Assembly: GCF_000585995.1 (NCBI RefSeq)
Contig: NZ_CP007410.1
Location: 2,259,430-2,323,429, forward strand
DNA from: Pseudomonas brassicacearum
Lineage (GTDB): Bacteria; Pseudomonadota; Gammaproteobacteria; Pseudomonadales; Pseudomonadaceae
Direction: 5' to 3'
DNA: 64,000 nucleotides
The number at the start of each line of letters is the position of its first letter. The stretch's first letter is position 1. The translations under genes and the position numbers were made by a program. Of this stretch, positions 17,252-26,818 are shown piece after piece. The notes beneath the pieces were generated by a model. It saw nothing but the letters and a program-made list of their open reading frames with translations, made no database searches and had not been told where the DNA came from.

Positions 17252-19365
17252 TGTGGGAGCGAGCTTGCCCGCGAAGGCGTCGGCACATCCAACATCACTG
17301 CAAGCTGACCCACCGCTATCGCGAGCAAGCCCGCTCCCACAGGGGATTTGTGGTGCACGCAAGGTCATTGAACGACTCGAAACCAGTGTGGGAGCGGGCT
17401 TGCTCGCGAAGGCGCCGGCACATCCAACATCGCTGCAAGCTGACCCACCGCTATCGCGAGCAAGCCCGCTCCCACAGGGGATTTGTGGTGCACGCAAGGT
17501 GATTGAACGACTCGAAACCAGTGTGGGAGCGGGCTTGCCCGCGAAGGCGTCGGTACATCCAGCATCGCTGCAAGCTGACCCACCGCTATCGCGAGCAAGC
17601 CCGCTCCCACAGGGATTTGTGGTGCACGCAAGGTCATTGAACGACTCGAAACCAGTGCGGGAGCGGGCTTGCCCGCGAAGGCGTCGGTACATCCAACATC
17701 ACTGCAAGCTGACCCACCGCTTTCGCGAGCAAGCTCGCTCCCACAGGGGATTTGTGGTGCACGCAAGGTCATTGAACGACTCGAAACCAGTGTGGGAGCG
17801 GGCTTGCCCGCGAAGGCGTCGGTACATCCAACATCACTGCAAGCTGACCCACCGCTTTCGCGAGCAAGCTCGCTCCCACAGGGGATTTGTGGTGCACGCA
17901 AGGTGATTGAACGACTCGAAACCAGTGTGGGAGCGGGCTTGCCCGCGAAGGCGTCGGCACATCCAACATCGCTGCAAGCTGACCCACCGCTTTCGCGAGC
18001 AAGCCCGCTCCCACAGGGGATTTGTGGTGCATGCAAGGTCATTGAACGACTCGAAACCAGTGTGGGAGCGGGCTTGCCCGCGAAGGCGTCGGCACATCCA
18101 ACATCGCTGCAAGCTGACCCACCGCTTTCGCGAGCAAGCCCGCTCCCACAGGGGATTTGTGGTGCATGCAAGGTCATTGAACGACTCGAAACCAGTGTGG
18201 GAGCGGGCTTGCTCGCGATTGCGTCGGTACATCCAACATCGCTGCAAGCTGACCCACCGCTATCGCGAGCAAGCCCGCTCCCACAGGGGATTTGTGGTGC
18301 ACGCAAGGTGATTGAACGACTAGAAACCAGTGTGGGAGCGGGCTTGCCCGCGAAGGCGTCGGCACATCCAACATCGCTGCAAGCTGACCCACCGCTTTCG
18401 CGAGCAAGCCCGCTCCCACAGGGGATTTGTGGTGCATGCAAGGTCACTGAACGACTCGAAACCAGTGTGGCAGCGGGCTTGCCCGCGAAGGCGTCGGCAC
18501 ATCCAACATCGCTGCAAGCTGACCCACCGCTATCGCGAGCAAGCTCGCTCCCACAGGGGATTTGTGGTGCACGCAAGGTCATTGAACGACTCGAAACCGG
18601 TGTGGGAGCGGGCTTGCTCGCGATAGCGTCGGCACATCCAACATCACTGCACGCTGACCCACCGCTATCGCGAGCAAGCCCGCTCCCACAGGGGATTTGT
18701 GGTGCATGCAAGGTCATTGAACGACTCGAAACCAGTGTGGGAGCGGGCTTGCCCGCGAAGGCGTCGGTACATCCAACATCACTGCAAGCTGACCCACCGC
18801 TATCGCGAGCAAGCTCGCTCCCACAGGGGATTTTGAGTGTACGCAAGGTGATTGAACGACTCGAAACCAGTGTGGGAGCGGGCTTGCCCGCGAAGGCGTC
18901 GGTATATTCAACATCGCTGCAAGCTGACCCACCGCTATCGCGAGCAAGCCCGCTCCCACAGGGGATTTGTGGTGCATGCAAGGTCATTGAACGACTCGAA
19001 ACCAGTGTGGGAGCGGGCTTGCCCGCGAAGGCGTCGGCACATCCAACATCACTGCAAGCTGACCCACCGCTATCGCGAGCAAGCTCGCTCCCACAGGGGA
19101 TTTTGAGTGTACGCAAGGTGATTGAACGACTAGAAGCCAGTGTGGGAGCGGGCTTGCCCGCGAAGGCGTCGGCACATCCAACATCGCTGCAAGCTGACCC
19201 ACCGCTTTCGCGAGCAAGCCCGCTCCCACAGGGGATTTGTGGTGCACGCAAGGTCATTGAACGACTCGAAACCAGTGTGGGAGCGGGCTTGCCCGCGAAG
19301 GCGTCGGCACATCCAACATCGCTGCAAGCTGACCCACCGCTTTCGCGAGCAAGCCCGCTCCCACA
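17252..19365. repeat. Tandem array of sixteen 135-bp REPIN units
   Basis: Unit starts (TGTGGGAGC or a one-base variant) lie at 17252, 17387, 17522, 17656, 17791, 17926, 18061, 18196, 18331, 18466, 18601, 18736, 18871, 19006, 19141 and 19276. All are 135 bp apart except one 134-bp unit (a G lost near 17612), and the last is cut short. Each unit has a left REP arm, a spacer GGCACATCCAACATCGCTGC, a right inverted REP arm ending CGCTCCCACA, and a linker of about 45 bp. Units are nearly identical. Because 135 is divisible by 3, long reading frames appear in several frames on both strands; they carry no ribosome sites or protein-like sequence and are judged non-coding. Confidence 0.95.
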
Positions 19366-19407
19366 CTGGATCTTCAGCGGGCAGAAAGCTCCCACAGGAT
19401 CTGTGGA

Positions 19408-20358
19408 TCAGCCAGCCTTGGCCGGGCTTGCCTGGGTGGTTCCAGCCATCGGCGATGGCGCCGGTTTCATCAGGGCATCCAGTGCCTGGCGGTAGGTTCG
19501 GCCCGCCAGGCTCATGCTGTTGTTGTGCGTCGCGCCGGGCACCAGCAACAGACGCTTGGGCTCTTGGGCGGCGTTGAACAGTTGTTCGCTGAAACGCGGT
19601 GGGACGTAGCGGTCGGCGGAGCCATGCACCACCAGCAATGGCATGTTGATCTCATGGATTTTGTCGATCGAGTCGAACTTCTGCGACAGCAGCCAGCGCA
19701 CCGGCAGGGAGGTGTTCGCCATGGCGGTTGCCACATCGCCCAGGGATGTGAACGTGGATTCGATGACCAAGCCGCGGGCCGGGACGATGCTGCCGTCTTT
19801 GGCTGCCTTTTGGCCAAGTTCCGCCGCGAGGTCCACGGCCACGGCGCCGCCCAGGGAGTGGCCGTAGATCAGCCGCCGGGCCGGATCCGGTTGCAGCACT
19901 TCAAGACGCTTCCAGGCGATACGCGCGTCTTCGTAGACGCTGGCTTCCGACGGTAGATTGCCCTGGCTTTTGCCGAAGCCACGGTAGTCGATAGCCAGCA
20001 CCGAAAAACCCAGGGCCCGCAACTGCTGGATACGAAACAACTGGCCGGTCAAATTCCAGCGCACACCATGCAAATACAAAATCGCCGGCGCGTTTTTTTG
20101 TTCGGCCGGCCACCACCAGCCGTGGATATTTTCCCCAGCCTTGAAGTTTTTTGGCTTGAGATCGAACTCCTGCACACCGCTGGGCAAACCACTGAACCAG
20201 GTCGCCGTGCCCGGCTCGATCCGAAAGACCAACTCCCGCTCCTTGTGCTGCAAAACAGCGCAGCCCACCGGCAGGCCGCCCACTAATGCGCCCATGCACA
20301 GCCAGGCCAACCAGCGGCGTTTCAGGCCAGAAAGTAAGAGTGAAGACATCGATGCCAT
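19408..20358 (-). CDS. Alpha/beta hydrolase, predicted lipoprotein
   Basis: A 316-residue serine hydrolase of the ABHD13/17 or bem46-like type. The N-terminus is hydrophobic and ends in a possible lipobox (GLPVGC, Cys33). The oxyanion region is YLHGVRWN, the nucleophile elbow GHSLGG, the acid in VVHGSADRYVPP and the histidine in VPGATHNNS. The substrate is unknown. ATG 20349 three codons downstream is an equally possible start; neither has a clear ribosome site. The gene ends next to the REP array, which may terminate its transcript. It is 126 bp downstream of the exopolysaccharide operon's last gene. Confidence 0.82.
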   Translation of the reverse strand: MASMSSLLLSGLKRRWLAWLCMGALVGGLPVGCAVLQHKERELVFRIEPGTATWFSGLPSGVQEFDLKPKNFKAGENIHGWWWPAEQKNAPAILYLHGVRWNLTGQLFRIQQLRALGFSVLAIDYRGFGKSQGNLPSEASVYEDARIAWKRLEVLQPDPARRLIYGHSLGGAVAVDLAAELGQKAAKDGSIVPARGLVIESTFTSLGDVATAMANTSLPVRWLLSQKFDSIDKIHEINMPLLVVHGSADRYVPPRFSEQLFNAAQEPKRLLLVPGATHNNSMSLAGRTYRQALDALMKPAPSPMAGTTQASPAKAG

Positions 20359-20484
20359 TCGCTAGTCGAAACCGAAGATGCCTTGTAGCAGATTCTCTGA
20401 GAACGGCGCAGGGATTTTCGACTGTTATTCGTCTGAAGCGCGCTTTTCGGCGTTGGAAAATCCCCAATCCCTGTGCCTTACTCC

Positions 20485-21621
20485 CTATTCCTTTGAGGAG
20501 GACGATGCCGTCGTCGCGGTCGGTTTGGGCCGGCGCTTGCCAAGCCACGGCTTCAAGCTTTTCCATAGCCGCAAGGCAGTTCCCAGGAGCAAGCCACCGG
20601 GCTGCCATGAATAAAAACTCCAGCGCCAGTGTTCCAGTTGGCCGGTCATGCGTTCGTGTAACTGATGGCTGGAGTTCTCCAGGCTGACACGTGATGCATC
20701 GATCCAGCGCCAGTTCTCGTCCAGCCCCCAGCGAATCCACTCTTCGAGCAATACCCGGCCGCTGCCCAGGTCGGCGTGTTGCGGGAGGAACGCCAGGTTG
20801 TAGTCGTACAGCCGACCCTGGTCCAGCAGGCCGAGGCGATAGCTGATGCATTCGCCGTTCAGTTCCAGTAGCACCACCCGCACCAGGCCTTGGGCGGCGA
20901 GGGCGGTGAAGGCGTGATTCATCCATTGCCGGCGCCTGGGGTCGGCGAAGATGCCGACGCCTTCCTCGCCTTTCCAGCTGACGGCCTCGACGTCGGCCAG
21001 GGCTCGCAATAGCTGTCCCATGCTGATGGCGTCCGGCGTCACTCGACGGATTTCGGCACCGCAAGCGGCGATCCGCTTGCGCGCCCGACGCAGCTTGTAG
21101 CGTGGGTCGCCAGAGATTTCCTGATGGTCGCTTTCGCTGATCAGGTGCACCGGAACCCGGCAACTGAGTCGCCGCTCTCCGGTGGAACTCATTGCCATCC
21201 AGGCGCTGAGGACGCTTTGCTCACCGACCGGCTCGATCACTTCATTCAATTGCAGCAACGCATGAGGCAAGTGCTGACGGATCTGCATCAGCGCCTGGCC
21301 CATGTCTTCGGCGTCCAGGCGCGCCAGCAGGGCGATGCGGTCGGCCATTGGAAAACCCAAGTGATGCAACACCCGGAACCGCAGCCCGCCGATATGTTCA
21401 AGTCCTGACACCAGGGGCAGGCAAAGGCACAAGGCCTGGTCCTGCCAGCCCAGCAGCACGTGCAGTTGCTGCTCGGGCAACAGGGCAATTTCCGACGCTT
21501 GCAGCCAGGCCAGGGTGTTGAACGGTGTTGCGTCGGCCACCTGGGTTCGCAGCTGTTCATAAGCTGATACAGGAAAGTCCGCCGCGCCTAGGGAGCGACA
21601 CCATTGGAACCGGATCGCCAT
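20485..21621 (-). CDS. FemAB/CelD-like GNAT acyltransferase of the exopolysaccharide operon
   Basis: A 378-residue protein with the double-GNAT (Acetyltransf_6, FemAB-like) layout. The N-terminal half has DATPFNTLAWLQASEIAL. In the central part, YKLRRARKRIAACGAEIRRV is the usual junction motif. The C-terminal half shows VVLLELNGECISYRLGLLDQ and YDYNLAFLPQHADLGSGRVLLEEWIRW. Proteins of this group are common in polysaccharide loci and probably acylate a sugar or a precursor. It is the last gene of the operon, five bases after the frameshifted GNAT gene. The donor and acceptor are unknown. Confidence 0.8.
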   Translation of the reverse strand: MAIRFQWCRSLGAADFPVSAYEQLRTQVADATPFNTLAWLQASEIALLPEQQLHVLLGWQDQALCLCLPLVSGLEHIGGLRFRVLHHLGFPMADRIALLARLDAEDMGQALMQIRQHLPHALLQLNEVIEPVGEQSVLSAWMAMSSTGERRLSCRVPVHLISESDHQEISGDPRYKLRRARKRIAACGAEIRRVTPDAISMGQLLRALADVEAVSWKGEEGVGIFADPRRRQWMNHAFTALAAQGLVRVVLLELNGECISYRLGLLDQGRLYDYNLAFLPQHADLGSGRVLLEEWIRWGLDENWRWIDASRVSLENSSHQLHERMTGQLEHWRWSFYSWQPGGLLLGTALRLWKSLKPWLGKRRPKPTATTASSSSKE

Positions 21622-21626
21622 GGGGA

Positions 21627-22315
21627 TCAGGCCGCCGAAGTCGAGGCAGCCGGCTGGGCCGGTTTACGAAAGGCGTCCAGTGCCGTGCCGGTGTAAGACG
21701 TATTGCGCAGGAACTGCCAATGACCGAGTAAGCAGTATAGGTGGGTGATTTGCCCGCGCTCCTGGAAGCCCATGCGGATATGCATCTTGATCGCCTGGAT
21801 GTTTTGCAAATCGCAGACATCGACCATAGTGTTGCAACCGTGGTCTGCCATGACTTTCCACACTTCCAACTGCATGTCCGCCGAGATACTGGTACCCCAG
21901 TATTTACGAATCGCCTCGCCACCGAACTGGAAGTACTCGCCAGGCTTGATCGGAAAGTTGCAGCGGTAGAAATGGCGGTCGAAATAGTCCCGAGTACTGG
22001 CCCAGGCGAAGCCCACGGTGTCGCCCTGATCATCCAGGTACATCAAGCCTGTGTAGCCTTCGGCCGCCAACTCGCGCATGGTTTCGACGCGGTCGCCGAA
22101 GTGCCGGGCAAAAGCATCGGCATTGGCGACTGTGATGAACTCCAGGCGCATCGTTGGGTAGGGCTTGAGGTTATGGGGGGGAGCGGGGTCCGTATATCGT
22201 GCTCCAGCCACACCAATCGGGTGTGGGAGAATACGTAGCGTCTGCATAGCTGCTTTAGAGCGGCGCGCAGACCTTTTTTCTGAATGCGATCACACAATGT
22301 TTGCAGAGCGTTCAT
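21627..22315 (-). pseudogene. GNAT-like gene with a frameshift at a G7/C7 tract
   Basis: The gene starts at ATG 22315 (MNALQTLCDRIQKKGLRAAL...), with GGAGG upstream and a four-base overlap with the preceding gene. After WLEHDIRTPLPP the frame is lost at a seven-C run (G7 on the plus strand, 22175-22181). One extra C restores a continuous protein, ...TPLPPHNLKPYPTMRLEFIT..., of about 230 residues ending at 21627. The second part has GNAT-like features (DDQGDTVGFAWAST and MVDVCDLQNIQAIKMHIRMGF). As read, translation from 22315 ends near 22043. A separate start at ATG 22148 (MRLEFITV) could still give the C-terminal part. This could be true decay, phase variation or an assembly error. Confidence 0.7.
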
Positions 22316-24288
22316 GGTGCCTCCTGACGGGTGGCAGGGTGGGGAGGGAGGGGAGCTGTCCAACTGAGGGCGAACACGGTTTCCCCTGGCAGGAGAAACC
22401 CGACCTGGCCAGCCTTGCAATCGAGCGGAACGCTTTGGCTGCGGTTGTCCTGGCCGAAATACAGCAGGGACATGCCTGGCTGAGGGCAGGCCGTGCCGTC
22501 GAGGCTGACTTGATGGGCTCGCGTGCTTTTGTTCACGCCCAGCAGACTGCGTTGCTTCCCGGTGGCCATGGCCAGTACGTCGACTTCAAAAGCGTCGTTG
22601 TCCAGGTGCAGCACCTGATCGAGCCAATGCTGTTGAATGAACTGCTGGGCCAGGCCCACGGGCTTGAGCTCGAAGCGCTGATCGTCCAGCACTCGCACCA
22701 TGCCTTTGGGGTACTCCGGTTCGTCGGCGGCCATGAACCAGTTGAGCATGTCCAGCCAGCCGTCGGCCGAGGCGTTAATGGCCACCGACGTCCACCACAG
22801 GGCGGCGTAATGGGTTTCCTGATCGTAAGGGCTGAGACTCGAGCCGCTGGATATGTTGGTCTGGTCCAACAGCAAGGCCTTGCGCGGCCGACCCTGGCTG
22901 TCCAGTCCCACCAGGTTGGCGGCCTGACGGACACTGTCGCGGTAGACCCGGGTCGCCAACAGGTCGCGGATCATCCATTCATGCCAGGCCAGGGCGTCGA
23001 TCTGGTCGTCGGACGTCGCCAGCAGGCGCCGTGCCCAGTCGATCCCACGCTTGTCAGCGGCATTTTCGATGAAGGGGCCGTTGGTGAACTGGGAGCTGGC
23101 CGGCATGGCGATGCGGACACCGGCACGTGCGTTGGCAGGATCGGCGCGGACCTGGGCAGCCATGCTCTGGAACATTTGCTGGAAACTGGCGAAGTCTGGG
23201 TAATTGAGGTTCGGCTCATCGGCAAAACTGAGGTAATGAAGGCCTTTGCCGCCTAAAGCTCGGGTCGATGTGAGCCAGGCTTGCAAGCCGCTGTGACTGG
23301 TCCGGTCGGGCTTTAGATCGGAGCGGCGCTGGCTGGCGGCCAACAGGGTGATGTTTTGGCTGATGGCGAAGCGGTCCTGGTTCAAACGTCGGAAGGCATC
23401 TTCATAAGTGCCTCTGGCCGCCGTGATATCGACGAAGCTGTAAAGGCTTGCCGCCTGGGGTTTGAGCGCATCGAGCACAGCGTAGCTGGATGGCGGCAGT
23501 AACTCATAGGGCAGGTATACGCCCAGCTTTGGGGTCGTGCCGAGCGCCTCGTCGTACAGTTTCAGGTGGGTCTGACCCGGATCCTGGCGCGGTGGCAGCA
23601 GGTGCGCCGGGTCCTGGGCGAACAGGTTGGCGGTGCCGTCCAGCCAGAACGCGGCCTTGCCGTTGCCCTGCAGGTGCAAGCGCCAGATTTGTTCGACGTC
23701 AGCTTTCGGCAGGGCGACCTGATCGAACTGCCAATAAGCCCGGTATGGCTTGAGGTTCAGTTGCAACTGCTTGCCGTCGCCGACGCGCTGGGCTTGCAGC
23801 GCACGTACGCCGCCGTGAAACTTGCCTGCCAGCACCGCCTGTTCGCCAGCCGCCACCTTGAAATACAGCTCGTCGCCGTCGTGGGTTTCGGCATTGAAAT
23901 GCACCTTTGCCGGGGCAAACAGGGCGCGGGTGCGCGCGTCGAGCTCAACGTTGTAGCGACGGAAGCTGTAGCCGGGAATTTCCAGGCGATAACTGGCAGC
24001 ACCCGGCGGCAGCGGCCACTGCTGTTCGCCACGGGGCTGATCCGCCTTGACCAGGCGCTCACCCGCCAATCGTCCCTGGCCGTCGAGCAGATACAGGTGT
24101 TCGGTATTGGCCTCGGCTTGCCAGGCGGGCACCCAGCGCACGGTGACAGTGTCCTGGCGGTCGGTTTGCAGGTACAGGCTGCCGTCACGGATGCCGGTCC
24201 ATTGCAGGGACGCGCCTTGGGCCAACAAGGCCAGGCTCCAGAGGCACAGGCCTGCGGCCATTTTCCATCCATGCCGTACTGGCCCCAT
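22312..24288 (-). CDS. Exported glycosidase-like protein of the exopolysaccharide operon
   Basis: A 658-residue protein with a signal-like N-terminus (MAAGLCLWSLALLAQGASL in the second start's reading). The N-terminal 250 residues look beta-rich. A probable TIM-barrel region follows (about 290-530), with carboxylate-containing strands such as HYLSFADEPNLNYPDF and DALAWHEWMIRDLL, and a beta-rich C-terminus follows that. This is the layout of glycoside hydrolases, but I do not recognise the exact family. Start 24288 (MGPVRHGWKM) lies inside the REP element; ATG 24261 is an alternative. It may trim the exported polymer, as PslG-like enzymes do, which is inference. It overlaps the next gene (ATGA). 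Confidence 0.65.
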   Translation of the reverse strand: MGPVRHGWKMAAGLCLWSLALLAQGASLQWTGIRDGSLYLQTDRQDTVTVRWVPAWQAEANTEHLYLLDGQGRLAGERLVKADQPRGEQQWPLPPGAASYRLEIPGYSFRRYNVELDARTRALFAPAKVHFNAETHDGDELYFKVAAGEQAVLAGKFHGGVRALQAQRVGDGKQLQLNLKPYRAYWQFDQVALPKADVEQIWRLHLQGNGKAAFWLDGTANLFAQDPAHLLPPRQDPGQTHLKLYDEALGTTPKLGVYLPYELLPPSSYAVLDALKPQAASLYSFVDITAARGTYEDAFRRLNQDRFAISQNITLLAASQRRSDLKPDRTSHSGLQAWLTSTRALGGKGLHYLSFADEPNLNYPDFASFQQMFQSMAAQVRADPANARAGVRIAMPASSQFTNGPFIENAADKRGIDWARRLLATSDDQIDALAWHEWMIRDLLATRVYRDSVRQAANLVGLDSQGRPRKALLLDQTNISSGSSLSPYDQETHYAALWWTSVAINASADGWLDMLNWFMAADEPEYPKGMVRVLDDQRFELKPVGLAQQFIQQHWLDQVLHLDNDAFEVDVLAMATGKQRSLLGVNKSTRAHQVSLDGTACPQPGMSLLYFGQDNRSQSVPLDCKAGQVGFLLPGETVFALSWTAPLPPHPATRQEAP

Positions 24289-24467
24289 CGCGAGCAAGCT
24301 CGCTCCCACAGTTGATTTGTGGTGGTCGCGGATAGTGTGTTCGGCACCAGGCTTTTGTGGGAGCGGGCTTGCTCGCGAAGAGGGCGGCACATCCACCATT
24401 GATGCAAGCTGACCCACCGCTTCCGCAAGAACAACCCCGCACCCTGTGGGAGCGAGCTTGCTCGCGA
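24288..24467. repeat. Three REP sequences inside the exopolysaccharide operon
   Basis: REP cores at 24288-24310 (minus orientation), 24356-24380 and 24445-24467 (plus). The middle one continues into GGCACATCCACCATTGATGC and AAGCTGACCCACCGCTTCCG, a diverged copy of the 135-bp array unit at 17252. The 200-bp gap is the only sizeable one in an otherwise overlapping operon. Confidence 0.85.
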
Positions 24468-24491
24468 TGGCGGCTTGGCGGGCAACCATGC

Positions 24492-25796
24492 TCATGCCGA
24501 TTTCCCCAACAGCATCTGACGCATTGGCAGCAAATCGCTGGGCAGGATGATCAGCGTCTGCCACAGCGCCACGCCGCTGAGGCGGCAATACATGACAAGC
24601 ATTGCCAGGGTGACACCCAGGTAGGCGATCGAGGACGCGGCGGCAGCGCCGACGATGCCGTAGCGCGGGATCAAAATCAGGTTCAGCATCAGGTTCAACA
24701 GCGCTCCCCCGCCCATCAGCAGCGAAACGGTACCGGGGCGATTCTTGCCCAGCAGGTCCAGGCGCAGGATGCTCGCATAGCACAACCCGAACACCCCTGG
24801 CAGCAGCGCCAACAGGGCCGGGTACGCTGGTTGATAGGCGATGCCGAACAGGGTAACGATCAGCCATTCGCCGACCAGTACCATGCCCAGGCAGGCACCC
24901 AGCATGGCCGTGGCGGTCAGGCGCAAGGCCAGCGGGGTCAAGCGCTTCATGTCTGAGTCTTGCTGCAGCAGGCGTTTCATCAGGGGCGTGGTGACCGCTT
25001 CCGGCACGATATGCAGCAGTTCGGCCGCCGCGCTGGCCATGGCGTAGTGCCCTAGCGCCGTGCTGCCCAACAGCGCGCCGATGAACAGGTAGTCCGAGCG
25101 CGTCATCAGTTGCTGGAACAACAGGTCCGGATGACTGCGGACACCGTAACGCAACAGTTCGGTCTGGCCGATGCGATCCCAGCACAGAGTGACCGCGTGA
25201 TCGCGACGCAACCACATCCAACCCGCCAGCACCACCAGGCTCAGGCCCGCCAGCCAACTGATCAGCGCCGCTTCCAGCGCCGTGTCTTTCCACATCCAGA
25301 ACAGCGCCACGAACAGCAACAGCGGGACCAGGGATTCCATCAGCCGCAAGGCGTTGAACACACCGACGCCGCCGGAGGCGTTGTGCAGCGTCAGCAGGCC
25401 GGTCTTGAGCACCGCCAGCGGCACGGCCAGCAACAGCAGCCAGGCCAGCAGTCCCAGATGTGTGGTGACGTCCAGTTCGGCACCGAACTCACGCACCAGG
25501 GCCACCACCAGCAGCGTCAGCAACCCCGCCAGCAGACAACCGAAGACCAGCACGTGGCTGAGCAACAGGCTCATCGAGCGATGCTGCGCCGCCTGATAAC
25601 CCACGGCGGAATTCAGGCCCCCACTGGTGGTGGCACTGATCAGGTCCGGCAGGGTGCTGAGCAGCGCCAACAGCCCGCGTTCGCTGGGCCCCAGGATCCG
25701 TGCCAGCAACACGTTGCGCAACAGGCGCAGGCCGATCATCGCCAGGCTCGTGCCCATGCTCATCACCAAGAGCCTGAGGTAACGTGCGCGGTTCAT
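24492..25796 (-). CDS. Wzx-like polysaccharide flippase
   Basis: A 434-residue membrane protein with about twelve to fourteen hydrophobic segments of the polysaccharide-synthesis/MATE-like fold. The start is typical (LRLLRNVLLARILGPSERGLLALLSTLPDLIS). It would flip the undecaprenyl-linked repeat unit to the periplasm. Its ATG overlaps the deacetylase stop (ATGA). Confidence 0.85.
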   Translation of the reverse strand: MNRARYLRLLVMSMGTSLAMIGLRLLRNVLLARILGPSERGLLALLSTLPDLISATTSGGLNSAVGYQAAQHRSMSLLLSHVLVFGCLLAGLLTLLVVALVREFGAELDVTTHLGLLAWLLLLAVPLAVLKTGLLTLHNASGGVGVFNALRLMESLVPLLLFVALFWMWKDTALEAALISWLAGLSLVVLAGWMWLRRDHAVTLCWDRIGQTELLRYGVRSHPDLLFQQLMTRSDYLFIGALLGSTALGHYAMASAAAELLHIVPEAVTTPLMKRLLQQDSDMKRLTPLALRLTATAMLGACLGMVLVGEWLIVTLFGIAYQPAYPALLALLPGVFGLCYASILRLDLLGKNRPGTVSLLMGGGALLNLMLNLILIPRYGIVGAAAASSIAYLGVTLAMLVMYCRLSGVALWQTLIILPSDLLPMRQMLLGKSA

Positions 25797-26809
25797 GAAC
25801 GTGCTCCTCGGCGAATACGCCAGGCCAATAACTCAGGATGACAGGCGTTGCGTTGGCTGACGCCGAAACGTGGCAGGTTCAGAGGGTCGCCGTCATGGCG
25901 ATACAGTCCGGCCTCGGTGCCCAGCGCGAACGGAAAACCGTGGGCCGCTACCTGCTCGCGCACACGAGCGTCATTGTCACCGTTGGGGTAGCAATACACC
26001 GGCAAGGGTTGGGCACAGCCATTTTCCAAGGCCGTCCAACTGCGGGTCAGTTCTTCATGCAGGCGCTGGTCGTCCAGCCCGGTCAGGATCGCGTGGCTGG
26101 CGCCATGGGGGCCGAAGCGGACCAGGCCGGAATCTTCGAGCATGCGCACCTGGGGCCAGTCCAGCGCTTGGGGTTGGGAACCGTGCGGGCAGGTTTCGGT
26201 GAGGTCGCTCAAAGTGCGTGGGTCGAGGCTCTTGAGGCTTTGCAGGTAGTGCAGCAGTGCCAGACTGCGACGCTCGTCGTCGATGTCATCGAGCAGCACT
26301 GGCAACGGTCGACCGACGTGCTGCAAGTGCTCGATCAGCGAGCGCCGCGCTACCTGCCCATGGCTGCCCCACAGGGTTTCGCCGATGCTTTCCCACCAGA
26401 AATGCTGCCGGCTGCCAACGAAATCGGTGGACAGGAAAATACTCGCCGGCACCTGGTATTGGCGCAACAGGGGAAAGGCGTTCATGGCGTTGTCGCGCCA
26501 ACCGTCGTCGAAGGTCAGGGCCACCCGGGGACGGTTTGGAACGCTTTCAGGATCGGCCAGCAACAAGGTCATCAACGGCACGCATTCAAAATGCTGTTGC
26601 AGCCAGATCAACAAGTGTTCGAACGCCTCGGGCCCCACGCACAGCTCGTTGCGATGGGGCAGTTCGGCGGCGCCATCGTTGTTCAGTACCCGGTGCAACA
26701 TCAGAATGACGCCGGCGCCGCGTAATGCATGGCGACCCAGGGACGTGTTCAGGTACAGCCAGCCGCCGGTGCGCTTGATTGTGGTCTTGATGTGGGTATT
26801 GATCGGCAT
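25793..26809 (-). CDS. Polysaccharide deacetylase (NodB-like, CE4)
   Basis: A 338-residue protein with CE4 motifs: motif 1 ALTFDDGWRDN with the catalytic Asp and metal Asp, MLHRV ahead of it, and a later FGPHGASHAILT resembling the metal-binding H-x3-H motif. There is no signal peptide, so it may act in the cytoplasm or at the membrane on a lipid-linked sugar. ATG 26809 is preferred over a GTG at 26818 that abuts the previous stop. Operon position points to modification of the exopolysaccharide repeat unit. Confidence 0.8.
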   Translation of the reverse strand: MPINTHIKTTIKRTGGWLYLNTSLGRHALRGAGVILMLHRVLNNDGAAELPHRNELCVGPEAFEHLLIWLQQHFECVPLMTLLLADPESVPNRPRVALTFDDGWRDNAMNAFPLLRQYQVPASIFLSTDFVGSRQHFWWESIGETLWGSHGQVARRSLIEHLQHVGRPLPVLLDDIDDERRSLALLHYLQSLKSLDPRTLSDLTETCPHGSQPQALDWPQVRMLEDSGLVRFGPHGASHAILTGLDDQRLHEELTRSWTALENGCAQPLPVYCYPNGDNDARVREQVAAHGFPFALGTEAGLYRHDGDPLNLPRFGVSQRNACHPELLAWRIRRGARS

Positions 26810-26818
26810 GTCAGGCAC

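Noticed and set aside
17252..19365. CRISPR-like appearance of regularly spaced repeats
   Set aside because: Repeat and linker are both conserved from unit to unit, units are 135 bp, there are no unique spacers and no cas genes. It is a tandem REPIN array.
17365..19495. Very long open frames (more than 600 codons) on both strands across the repeat array
   Set aside because: They arise from a 135-bp repeat divisible by three; they have no ribosome sites, and the products are translated REP sequence. Treated as non-coding.
24289..25293. Upstream extension of the glycosidase-like gene into the wzx region
   Set aside because: The extension crosses REP sequences and is antisense-frame shadow of wzx; the signal-like N-terminus near 24261-24288 marks the real start.
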